NCBI GenBank assembly: GCA_964482025.1
Contig: CAYZVN010000019.1
Coordinates: 1-44,601, forward strand
DNA from: UBA5868 sp964482025
Lineage (GTDB): Bacteria > Pseudomonadota > Gammaproteobacteria > Pseudomonadales > Cellvibrionaceae
DNA length: 44,601 nucleotides
Direction of reading: 5' to 3'
Below the pieces are notes generated by a model. It was not told the origin of the DNA. It worked only from the letters and a program-made list of their open reading frames with translations, and did not search any database. This document shows, one piece after another, positions 1 through 7,496 of the stretch. Made by a program: the position numbers and the translations under genes. The stretch's first letter is position 1. Every line of letters begins with the position of its first letter.

Positions 1-2
1 CC

Positions 3-572
3 GATTTGTTCCCGATTCTCGAACTCGGCACCAGTGCAAAAATGCTGTCCATCGTGCCTTTGATGAATGGCGGTGGCCTATTTGAAACTGGCGCCGGCGG
101 CTCTGCACCTAAGCATGTGGAGCAATTTGTTGAGGAAAATTATCTACGCTGGGATTCCCTCGGAGAATTTTTGGCTCTGGCGGCCTCGTTCGAGCATTTG
201 AGTCAGGTTACGGGCAATAAAAAAGCGGCCGTCTTAGCGCGCACACTGGATGCGGCGACTGCGAAATTCCTCGATAACGACAAATCCCCTGCGCGCAAAA
301 TTGGCGGCATTGACAATCGCGGCAGCCATTTTTATCTGGCCATGTATTGGGCACAGGCCTTGGCCGAGCAAAATGACGATGCGGAGTTAAAAGCCCGCTT
401 CAGCAAAACGGCAGAAGCCATGACCAGCCAGGAGAAGGCCATTATTGCGGAGTTGAACGGTGTTCAAGGCAAGCCAGTGGCCATCGGTGGCTACTATCGC
501 CCCGATGCGGCGCTGGTGGCGCAAGCGATGCGTCCAAGTGCCACTTTGAACGCTATAACGGCAGCGGTTTAA
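3..572 (+). CDS. icd: NADP-dependent isocitrate dehydrogenase, monomeric type (C-terminal part)
   Basis: This is the last 189 codons of a gene that begins before the window; the frame is open from base 3. The family oxidatively decarboxylates isocitrate to 2-oxoglutarate in the TCA cycle with NADP+, in the cytoplasm, as a single roughly 740-residue chain unrelated in fold detail to the dimeric enzyme. The visible part contains the conserved stretch LSIVPLMNGGGLFETGAGGS followed by APKHVEQF and LRWDSLGEFLALA, which is characteristic of the monomeric class. The end, with GGYYRPD and AQAMRPSATLN, is the normal C-terminus, so only the 5' part is missing. A strong intrinsic terminator follows 7 bases after the stop. 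The family call rests on recalled sequence similarity, and I am confident in it. Confidence 0.93.
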   Translation, partial: DLFPILELGTSAKMLSIVPLMNGGGLFETGAGGSAPKHVEQFVEENYLRWDSLGEFLALAASFEHLSQVTGNKKAAVLARTLDAATAKFLDNDKSPARKIGGIDNRGSHFYLAMYWAQALAEQNDDAELKARFSKTAEAMTSQEKAIIAELNGVQGKPVAIGGYYRPDAALVAQAMRPSATLNAITAAV

Positions 573-579
573 TCCCACC

Positions 580-622
580 ACCGACAGCGGAAATTTCCGC
601 TGTCGGTTCTCTTTTTCTTCTT
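580..622 (+). terminator. Intrinsic terminator of icd
   Basis: An 11-bp perfect stem (580-590 with 597-607), extendable through the self-complementary AAATTT centre, is followed by a U-rich tail at 608-622. It lies directly after the icd stop codon. Confidence 0.9.
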
Positions 623-773
623 TTACCCCTCAGTTCATTGATCGCCATGCGAGTTCAGCAATCTGCGCTCGGTGTCCAGCAGTCCGCAAATTTCTTGCGG
701 CCAACATTCGCGCGCTCGCGTGCCAAGGCGTGCTTTTTGCTGAGAATTAAACCCTGTGGCGTTTCTGTCGGCC

Positions 774-779
774 TATACT
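774..779 (+). promoter_or_regulatory. Possible sigma-70 -10 element before the phosphorylase-kinase-like gene
   Basis: TATACT (5 of 6 matches to consensus) sits 34 bases before the TTG start and 58 before the ATG alternative. No good -35 is visible at 16-18 bp spacing (GTTTCT at 17), so this is tentative. The rest of the 573-812 spacer holds only the icd terminator. Confidence 0.3.
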
Positions 780-812
780 GAGGTCCTTCTCACCTAAGAA
801 TCCGCAATTGTA

Positions 813-3800
813 TTGAGTGCGAGTGATTTTCTAACTATGAAGCGCAAAGAAGTTCTCGATCGGATTTTCAAAGAAGTCGAAAGCGTTGTGCTCAGCCGCC
901 AGCATCCGGTGACCGGGTTGCTGCCGGCGAGTACCAGTATTAACACCCACGGCGACTATCGCGATGCTTGGGTGCGGGATAATGTGTATTCCATTCTCTG
1001 CGTGTGGGCGCTCGGCTTGGCCTATCGCCATTTTGACGACGCCCATCGTCGCGATCGGCTGGAGCAGGCGACCATCAAGCTGATGCGCGGCTTGTTAATC
1101 AGCATGATGCGCCAAGCGTCCAAGGTAGAGGCGTTTAAGCAGACGCTGGACAAGCACCACGCACTGCACGCGAAATACGACACCACCACTGGACTGGAGG
1201 TAGTGGCAGACGATGCTTGGGGCCACTTGCAGATCGATGCGACGTCCATTTTTCTGCTGATGCTGGCGCAAATGACGGGATCGGGTCTGCGCATAGTGCG
1301 CACATTTGATGAAGTGGATTTTGTACAGAACCTGGTTTATTACGTCGCCAGTGCCTATCGCACGCCCGATTTCGGCATCTGGGAGCGCGGCAACAAGATC
1401 AATAACGGCAAAACCGAGATCAACGCCAGCTCTGTGGGTATGGCAAAGGCGGCGCTGCAGGCCCTCGACGGCTTTAACTTATTCGGTAAAGATGCATCGC
1501 CGCGCGCGGTGGTGCACTCAGTGGCCGACGCCATCTCGCTGGCGCGCAACACCCTGGCCGCTCTGCTGCCGCGCGAGTCGCTCTCCAAGGAAACCGACAG
1601 CGCGCTGCTCAGCATTATCGGCTTCCCCGCCTTCGCAGTTGGCGATAAAACTCTAGTGACCAGAACCCGCGACAATATTCTCGCCAAGCTCGGCGGTAAT
1701 TACGGTTGCAAGCGGTTTTTGTGGGATGGCCACCAAACCGTGCTGGAGGAAAGTTCGCGGTTGTATTACGAGCACTCTGAGTTGGCCAACTTTGAGCACA
1801 TTGAATCCGAATGGCCCCTGTTTTTTACCTATTTGTATATTCACGCCCTGTTCGATGGCAACGAAAGCACCGCCCGGCACTACCGCAGCAAAATTGAATC
1901 ACTGATGGTGGAGGTGGACGGCAAGAAGTTAATCCCCGAGCTCTACTACGTTCCCCACGAATACATTGAACTGGAGAAGCAGAAACCCCGTTCTCAGCCG
2001 CGTGTGCCCAACGAAAATGTGCCGCTGGTGTGGGCCCAAAGCTTGTTTTATGTCGGCCTCTTGTTGGATGAAGGCCTGGTTTCCCGGGATGACGTAGATC
2101 CACTGCAAATGCGGCGGCGCTCGCGACAGTTCAACAAAACCCAGATTGCCTTGGTGGTGCTGGCGGAAAACGAGCGGGTGAAGGCACAGCTGACCCAATA
2201 TGGGGTGATAGCGGAAACCCTGCAGGATATTCGCCCCATCAACGTGATCACCGCGTCCAGTTTGGCGGAGACCTTTCGCCATGTGGGTGCCAACCGCGCG
2301 CTCAACCTCACCGGACGACCGCTGCGGCGCATGCAGAGTCTGGCGACCTCACAATCCTATGAGATCAATGGCAAGCAGTGCTTGTGCCTGTCGTGGATTC
2401 AGAACGAATACAACGACTACCGCATCTACGACGCCCAACTGTTGGCGCAAAACCTAGAGCGTGAGCTCAGTCATATCGCGACTCATTGGATGAGCCCGGG
2501 AATCGCGGTCTTCACTTGGATGGTGGATGAGCATTTCTGCGATACCCACAACGCCGAAGTGCTATTTCGCACCCTGCGGGAGTTGCAGTTGCGCACTCAG
2601 TCGGAGCAGGTCGGTTACGCCTCCGCCAAGCTGGCGATTCGCGCCTCTAGGGTGAATCGCCTGACGGTGCCGGAATTCAAGCTGACCACAGTATCGCCGC
2701 GAAGCTTTGATAACCCCCTCGAGCAAATGTTTGCCAAGCGGGAGCAGCTGGATACCCGTGCCCAGGCCCTACTCGAATGCCTCGATATCGAATCCGAGCT
2801 AACCTGCTATCGCACTTTAGATGTGTTTCTCAATCAGCATTCGCTGGATACGGTCCTCGATGGCGGGATCCAGCCGGTAACGGTGGCGGATTTGGTGCGC
2901 TACCTTTATCACCAAGCGCAGATCAAGTGTTATTGGCTGCTGTCGCGCTTTTGTTACGCCAGCCTCGGCCAGTTTCCGCTGGATCTCACCGACAACTTGA
3001 CCATGTTGGTGGCGCGCCACGTGGCGGTGGTGTTGGGGAAAGGCAGAGTCAACACGGTGGTGATAGACACGCCCATGGCGTATCAGGACCTGGTGGATAC
3101 CCTCAATAAGATGTACTTCAACCGGCTAGAGCGCGCGCTGGCGCAAGAGTTGCTGGCGGTGCTGGGCATTATCATGCGGGTCGATCAGCGCCTATTCGAG
3201 GGCCTGCGTTCGGTGATGGTGCAAAACCTGATGATGTTGTGCGCAGAGGCCTCTGACGAAACCACCGAGATGGATATTCTGATGACGGCCGGGGCTATGT
3301 CGCCGGCGCGCATTCAAGCCAAGGTGCGCGATATTCTCGATCAGCAGCACCGCGAATTTACTCGTGGTCTGAGTGCGGGCTTTCTCGGTCGGGATGGGGA
3401 GAGCGGCGCGCATAACTTGGCAGCGGTGGATACGGATTGGTTCGAATGGCGCGTCGCGCGCGGTTCCATTACACGTCTGGACGACGCTCTGCTCAATGAC
3501 CTGTGGCGGAGTTTGCACTCGGCGCAAACGCTGGTGTTCGGCGATCGCGGCAGTCAGGAGTACATTCTCGATTGCGAGCAGGTGCGTAGCTCTATGACGC
3601 CCGGGGAGGTGAGCTTCGCCAATCATATCGACCAGCTGACCCAGCACCTGCACCCCACCTACTACAAAAGCGCGGTGTTCGAAGCGCTCTACGCCTTCAC
3701 CTTATTTTGTAAAGAGCACCCCTCGGCGCGATTCAATACGCCGGTGGTGTTCTCGCAGGTGCTGGAGCGGGCGGCCAAAAGCTATATTTGGGACGCCGGG

Positions 3801-3908
3801 ACAGGGGAGTTGGGTAAGCGCGATTTGGACGCGTTATTGGAGCAGGCGCCTCATGTGTTGCAGAAATACGTCAATCAGGTATTGGACGATATTTCCGACG
3901 ACTTCTGA
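813..3908 (+). CDS. GH15-like / phosphorylase kinase alpha-beta-like protein
   Basis: A 1031-residue cytoplasmic protein with no signal peptide. The first ~430 residues are a GH15 glucoamylase-like (alpha/alpha)6 domain with DAWVRDNVYS (51-60) and GIWERGNKINNG (188-199). These blocks, and later ones such as VVLAENERVKAQL (449-461), NLTGRP (499-504) and MTPGEVSF (928-935), match eukaryotic phosphorylase kinase alpha/beta in the same order, so the similarity covers the C-terminal regulatory part as well as the catalytic fold. The Glu in WER lies where glucoamylases carry their acid; I cannot confidently place the base. Function is unknown: it may bind or hydrolyse alpha-glucans, or regulate glycogen metabolism. 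TTG at 813 gives the longest frame; ATG at 837 is an equally plausible start, and neither has a good ribosome site. It converges on the sugar-phosphate phosphatase gene with 9 bases between stops; a 6-bp hairpin (3910-3927) there has no U tract. Confidence 0.85.
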   Translation: MSASDFLTMKRKEVLDRIFKEVESVVLSRQHPVTGLLPASTSINTHGDYRDAWVRDNVYSILCVWALGLAYRHFDDAHRRDRLEQATIKLMRGLLISMMRQASKVEAFKQTLDKHHALHAKYDTTTGLEVVADDAWGHLQIDATSIFLLMLAQMTGSGLRIVRTFDEVDFVQNLVYYVASAYRTPDFGIWERGNKINNGKTEINASSVGMAKAALQALDGFNLFGKDASPRAVVHSVADAISLARNTLAALLPRESLSKETDSALLSIIGFPAFAVGDKTLVTRTRDNILAKLGGNYGCKRFLWDGHQTVLEESSRLYYEHSELANFEHIESEWPLFFTYLYIHALFDGNESTARHYRSKIESLMVEVDGKKLIPELYYVPHEYIELEKQKPRSQPRVPNENVPLVWAQSLFYVGLLLDEGLVSRDDVDPLQMRRRSRQFNKTQIALVVLAENERVKAQLTQYGVIAETLQDIRPINVITASSLAETFRHVGANRALNLTGRPLRRMQSLATSQSYEINGKQCLCLSWIQNEYNDYRIYDAQLLAQNLERELSHIATHWMSPGIAVFTWMVDEHFCDTHNAEVLFRTLRELQLRTQSEQVGYASAKLAIRASRVNRLTVPEFKLTTVSPRSFDNPLEQMFAKREQLDTRAQALLECLDIESELTCYRTLDVFLNQHSLDTVLDGGIQPVTVADLVRYLYHQAQIKCYWLLSRFCYASLGQFPLDLTDNLTMLVARHVAVVLGKGRVNTVVIDTPMAYQDLVDTLNKMYFNRLERALAQELLAVLGIIMRVDQRLFEGLRSVMVQNLMMLCAEASDETTEMDILMTAGAMSPARIQAKVRDILDQQHREFTRGLSAGFLGRDGESGAHNLAAVDTDWFEWRVARGSITRLDDALLNDLWRSLHSAQTLVFGDRGSQEYILDCEQVRSSMTPGEVSFANHIDQLTQHLHPTYYKSAVFEALYAFTLFCKEHPSARFNTPVVFSQVLERAAKSYIWDAGTGELGKRDLDALLEQAPHVLQKYVNQVLDDISDDF

Positions 3909-3917
3909 GACCGGCAA

Positions 3918-4766
3918 TTAAGCCGGTACCCCCGCTCCAGCCAAAAGGCGCTGCACAGCCCGGTTCCAGCCTGCCGGACCGGGCTCTTCGGTGATCATGC
4001 AGCGTTGGGCTGGATTCGCCGACTGGTACTTTAAGGGGATGGCGTGGGGGAGGCGCACCACAATGGCGCAGTCCGCGCTCTGTAGCATCGGCAGGTCGTT
4101 AGCGGTATCGCCAATGGCCGCGACCAGAGGTTTGGTGCCCAGCAGTTTCTGGTACAAATTCACCAACCAGCGCATCGCCTGACCTTTGTCGCAGGGGCTG
4201 CCAATCTGAATCGCCTGACTGCCGCGGCTCAGTTTCAGGCCTTGTTTTTCGACATCTTTAGCAAAGGCATCAAAGCTTCTGGCGTCGTCGAGCCAGTAGA
4301 GTACCTCCGTATGGCGGCGCTTTTTCGCCAGCCGCGCCACTGACAGCGGCTGGTTGGTGTAATCGGCGATTTGCAGCTCTGACATATCGCCGAAGCCGCG
4401 AAACTGATAGTGCTTGGTCTGTCGCAGCGATTGCAAAATGGCGCGAACCTGGGCATAGGGCTGGGCGACGCGGCAAATCCAAAAGCCATCCTGCTCTTCG
4501 ACGGCCGGTGCGCTGGGGCGGCGGAATTGACTTTGCGGCAGCGCCACGCCGGCGCCATTTTCGAAGATGATCGGGCCGCGCAGGTTCATTTGCTGCTGCA
4601 AATACACGCATTCTTCAAAGGTTCGGCTGCAGCTGGGAATGACGGGAATGCCGCGGCTCTGCGCCAGCTGCAGTGCGGCCTCGGCCGGTTGCCAATCGGC
4701 GCTGTCCATGTCCAAGAGTGTGCCGTCAAGATCGGTAAAAATCAGAATGGAGCGTGTTTTGTTCAT
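3918..4766 (-). CDS. Mannosyl-3-phosphoglycerate phosphatase family protein (HAD superfamily)
   Basis: A 282-residue soluble HAD hydrolase. It starts with FTDLDGTLLD (motif I: the first Asp is the nucleophile, the second the acid/base), then has SCSRTFEE (motif II region), a CDKG motif (Lys of motif III), and GDTANDLPML (Mg-binding motif IV). The DxDSADWQP spacing and FENGAGVAL match the MPGP/YedP subfamily of HAD-IIB. The family dephosphorylates mannosyl- or glucosyl-3-phosphoglycerate to the compatible solutes mannosylglycerate or glucosylglycerate. No matching synthase is in the window, so the substrate is uncertain. I chose ATG at 4766 because a GAGTGA sequence precedes it at good distance; an upstream extension to 4841 adds 25 unconserved residues. 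The gene converges on the phosphorylase-kinase-like gene. Confidence 0.85.
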   Translation of the reverse strand: MNKTRSILIFTDLDGTLLDMDSADWQPAEAALQLAQSRGIPVIPSCSRTFEECVYLQQQMNLRGPIIFENGAGVALPQSQFRRPSAPAVEEQDGFWICRVAQPYAQVRAILQSLRQTKHYQFRGFGDMSELQIADYTNQPLSVARLAKKRRHTEVLYWLDDARSFDAFAKDVEKQGLKLSRGSQAIQIGSPCDKGQAMRWLVNLYQKLLGTKPLVAAIGDTANDLPMLQSADCAIVVRLPHAIPLKYQSANPAQRCMITEEPGPAGWNRAVQRLLAGAGVPA

Positions 4767-5120
4767 CGTTTCACTCTGCTCTAAAGATTCTGTGTCGCAG
4801 TTGGTGCGCCACCTCAGTGCGGATTGCTCCGCCGCGCCCAAAATGGGCCCTTAGGCTATGTGAGGTTGCGTCCAGAGATGCGACGGTGATTGCCGGAAGC
4901 TTGTTGTCAGCGGCTGCCTGCATTTTGGATGCCGGACTCGCCGTTGGGTGGGTGTGGTTCAGGACCGACAAGTGCAAGCGTTCCGTGCTTCTGTAGCCAA
5001 AAGTGGACATTATTCCCGAACCAATAAAGAAATGTTTGTTTTTTTACGTGGCAGCTCAAGCTAATGCTGCATTAACACACAACCGAAATGCAAATAACGA
5101 TTCGTCAGAAGGGGAAAATC
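4767..5120. other. Intergenic region between divergent genes, no gene seen
   Basis: This 354-base spacer separates the phosphatase start (minus strand) from the LEA14-like lipoprotein start (plus strand) and should hold both promoters. The best plus-strand candidate is TTGTTT (5036-5041) with GCTAAT (5060-5065) at 18 bp spacing, which is weak. Open frames inside it show no ribosome site or recognisable protein. Confidence 0.5.
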
Positions 5121-5600
5121 ATGCGTTATGGGTTAGGTATTCTGCTCGCTTTTGTTTGTGTTATGGTCGGTGCTTGTGCGCATTTAGGCGCCGGAATCGA
5201 ACCGCCGAAAGTGCGGGTGGACTCCCTCCAGTTACTGGAGCCGCGGGGGCTGAGCCAGCGATTCTCAGTGGGTTTGCGAGTGATTAACCCCAATGACCGG
5301 GCGCTGCCGGTAAAAGGTTTAAGTTACACCCTCGCCCTCAACGGCATAGAGTTAATAGAGGGTGTTACCAATAAAGTGCCGACTTTAGAGCCCTTTAGCG
5401 AGACTCTGGTAGAAGTGGAAGCGGCGACAGATCTAGTCGCTGCGCTGCGTTTGTTGAATAATCTGACACGGTCCGGCGCGGAGCAGAATATCACCTACGC
5501 GCTGACCGCCAAGGTGAGCGTTCAAGGATGGCCCAGCAGGCTGACCGTAAAGGAAACGGGCGAAGTCCCCCTGTTTGGCGCAGACACACCCTATCGTTGA
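5121..5600 (+). CDS. LEA type 2 (LEA14/WHy domain) lipoprotein
   Basis: A 159-residue protein with a lipoprotein signal: a hydrophobic segment at residues 4-18 and lipobox VGAC with the lipidated Cys at 19, followed by Ala, which predicts outer-membrane sorting. The remainder fits the small LEA14/water-stress-hypersensitive-response fold: FSVGLRVINPNDRALPVKGLS followed by a repeated beta pattern and an LEPFSETLVEVE segment. Bacterial members are found in the envelope, often with desiccation or outer-membrane roles, but their function is not settled. ATG at 5121 was chosen over 5088 because GAAGGGG precedes it and because only this start leaves a normal signal peptide. The DUF748 gene lies 94 bases downstream on the same strand. 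Confidence 0.85.
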   Translation: MRYGLGILLAFVCVMVGACAHLGAGIEPPKVRVDSLQLLEPRGLSQRFSVGLRVINPNDRALPVKGLSYTLALNGIELIEGVTNKVPTLEPFSETLVEVEAATDLVAALRLLNNLTRSGAEQNITYALTAKVSVQGWPSRLTVKETGEVPLFGADTPYR

Positions 5601-5694
5601 GAACTTCCTGCGGCTTGGCGCGGGAGCGAAAATAATAATGAATCAGAGGGCGCGCAGCTGATCGCGCCTTCCGCTCAACTTGTTCGAGGCATGC

Positions 5695-7434
5695 ATGCGT
5701 CTTGTTAAATGGCTGATTGGTATCGTCATTACTGTGGGTATTGTGCTGGCAGCCGTGCCGCTGGTCGCCAAATGGTATCTCGTGCACTGGTTGGAGAATC
5801 AAGGGTACCAAGCGGAAATTAAGAAGCTTGGCATGGACTTTATCTTTGGCGAGCTGAGCTTGCAGGGAGCGACGGTGATTAGTCCAAAGCAGGAGCAGCT
5901 ATCGGTTTTTAGCCTGCGCGCGGATTTCGATCTCTGGACGTTATTGCGCGATGGTCGCTGGGTAGTGGATCGCTTGGAGGCGGACAGCGCGCGCCTCGAT
6001 ATCGAGCGCGCCTCNNNNNNNNNNNNNNNNNNNNNNNNNNNNNNNNNNNNNNNNNNNNNNNNNNNNNNNNNNNNNNNNNNNNNNNNNNNNNNNNNNNNNN
6101 NNNNNNNNNNNNNNCTGTTTTACGGCGGCCTGATGAGTGCTGGGGTTGGCGTTTACAGCGCGACCGCGATCGATGTGGAAAACCTGGCTCTGAATAATTT
6201 TCAGTTTATTGAAAACAGTCTGGGTGTCGCCGGCGTCGATTCACCCTATCAAACCCAATTGGGCGAAGCGAAAATTGACCTCGTCAAATGGCGGGAGGCA
6301 GAACCGTCAGAACTGATGCTCGGTGCCGTGGACATCACCAGCCTGCGCCAGTCGCTGCACCGCGCGGAAGATGGCACCTATATGATGCCGACGCAACTGG
6401 CCTCGCTGGTGGATTTCTTTAACCAGAATGCGCTGCATCTGGTGATGGAAAAGCTGGAATTGCGCGACGGTGCGGTTTCCTGGGTCGACCAAGCGGTGAC
6501 ACCGCCAGCCATGTTGAATCTGTCGGCACTGGCGGTTCAGCTGGGGCGCTTCGACAGTTCCATGGCCGACAGCCCCACCTCGGTGACGATCGCGGGCAGG
6601 GTAGGCAAAGACGGTAAGCTGGGCTTGGAGGGCGACCTCTACCCCTTTAGCTTGGACCCCAAGTTTACCTTGCGGGGCTTTGCGCAAGGCGTGGATCTGG
6701 CCAATCTCGCCGGCTATAGCAGGCAATTCCTCAACCAGGGAGTCGATCAAGGCACGGTAGACCTCTCGGTCAGTGCGGTGGCTCGCAACGGTCAGTTGGA
6801 GGCGGATACGCGCTGGGAGCTGGCCAATCTGCGCATCGAAGCCACGCGCGGCAACAGTGCCTACATGCCGCTGGAGCTGTCGTACGACTTACTGAAAGAC
6901 CACAACAACAGCGTGTCACTGGAGCTGCCAGTGCGCGGAGCGTTTGGCAGTGAGCGCCTGCAGCCTCAATCCGTCTTGCTGCAAATGCGCCGCACCCTGA
7001 GTGACCTAGCGCGCCGACGGGTGAATCCCTCGGGCGCCGTGATCGCGCCGGCCCAGTCCACACCCTCGGGAAAAATGGCATTCCGACCCTTGGAGTACCC
7101 GGCTAAGGGCCGCTACCCGGCGGCGGCTGATGCGGAGCGCCTGCAAGAGATTGCAACCATGTTGCGGGACAAGCCGCATCTGCGTATGGTGTTTTGCCCG
7201 GTAAGTACCGGCGGCGAATGGGCGGAACTGTTCAATGAGGGCAACCGGCCAACGCCGACGACCGAATTGCTGCCGGAACACCAGGAGATGCTGTTGGAGT
7301 TAGCAAGTGCCCGCGGGCGGGTTCTACGCGCGCGTTTGATCGAAGCGGGAGCGGCTTCCGATCAGATCGTGATCTGCAATCCCAGCGTTGATATGACCCA
7401 ATTCGGGCTGTCTTTTGTGTCGATTTCCTTATAA
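5695..7434 (+). CDS. DUF748 domain-containing membrane protein (interrupted by a sequence gap)
   Basis: The protein begins with an uncleaved hydrophobic anchor (MRLVKWLIGIVITVGIVLAA). The YQAEIKKLGMDFIFGELSLQ and LRADFDLWTLLRDGRWVVD segments are typical of DUF748/AsmA-like periplasmic proteins that span the envelope and are proposed to take part in lipid transport or outer-membrane homeostasis. After 100 N (6015-6114) the frame continues with further DUF748-like repeats and a C-terminal region with spaced basic and acidic helices. The two halves are in the same frame, but the N run is probably a placeholder, so true length is unknown; 579 residues is the nominal length. ATG at 5695 follows a weak CGAGG. 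A clear intrinsic terminator ends the transcript before parC. Confidence 0.75.
   Translation: MRLVKWLIGIVITVGIVLAAVPLVAKWYLVHWLENQGYQAEIKKLGMDFIFGELSLQGATVISPKQEQLSVFSLRADFDLWTLLRDGRWVVDRLEADSARLDIERAXXXXXXXXXXXXXXXXXXXXXXXXXXXXXXXXXXLFYGGLMSAGVGVYSATAIDVENLALNNFQFIENSLGVAGVDSPYQTQLGEAKIDLVKWREAEPSELMLGAVDITSLRQSLHRAEDGTYMMPTQLASLVDFFNQNALHLVMEKLELRDGAVSWVDQAVTPPAMLNLSALAVQLGRFDSSMADSPTSVTIAGRVGKDGKLGLEGDLYPFSLDPKFTLRGFAQGVDLANLAGYSRQFLNQGVDQGTVDLSVSAVARNGQLEADTRWELANLRIEATRGNSAYMPLELSYDLLKDHNNSVSLELPVRGAFGSERLQPQSVLLQMRRTLSDLARRRVNPSGAVIAPAQSTPSGKMAFRPLEYPAKGRYPAAADAERLQEIATMLRDKPHLRMVFCPVSTGGEWAELFNEGNRPTPTTELLPEHQEMLLELASARGRVLRARLIEAGAASDQIVICNPSVDMTQFGLSFVSISL
6015..6114. other. Assembly gap (100 N)
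   Basis: One hundred consecutive N inside the DUF748 gene. The round number suggests a placeholder rather than a measured distance. Confidence 0.99.
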
Positions 7435-7450
7435 TCGCCGACGTCTCTTT

Positions 7451-7481
7451 ACCCGGCTGAGTCCGGGTTTTCTGTCTTTTT
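7451..7481 (+). terminator. Intrinsic terminator after the DUF748 gene
   Basis: ACCCGG (7451-7456) pairs with CCGGGT (7463-7468) across a 6-base loop, followed by a T-rich run to 7481. It separates the DUF748 gene from parC, which starts 16 bases later, so parC must have its own promoter or rely on readthrough. Confidence 0.8.
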
Positions 7482-7496
7482 GGAACCAGCTGTCAC

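Noticed and set aside
3910..3927. Bidirectional terminator between the convergent phosphorylase-kinase-like and phosphatase genes
   Set aside because: The 6-bp stem has no U tract on either strand and includes the phosphatase stop codon.
4771..5010. 79-codon minus-strand frame before the LEA14-like gene
   Set aside because: No ribosome site, no motif; it occupies the divergent promoter region.
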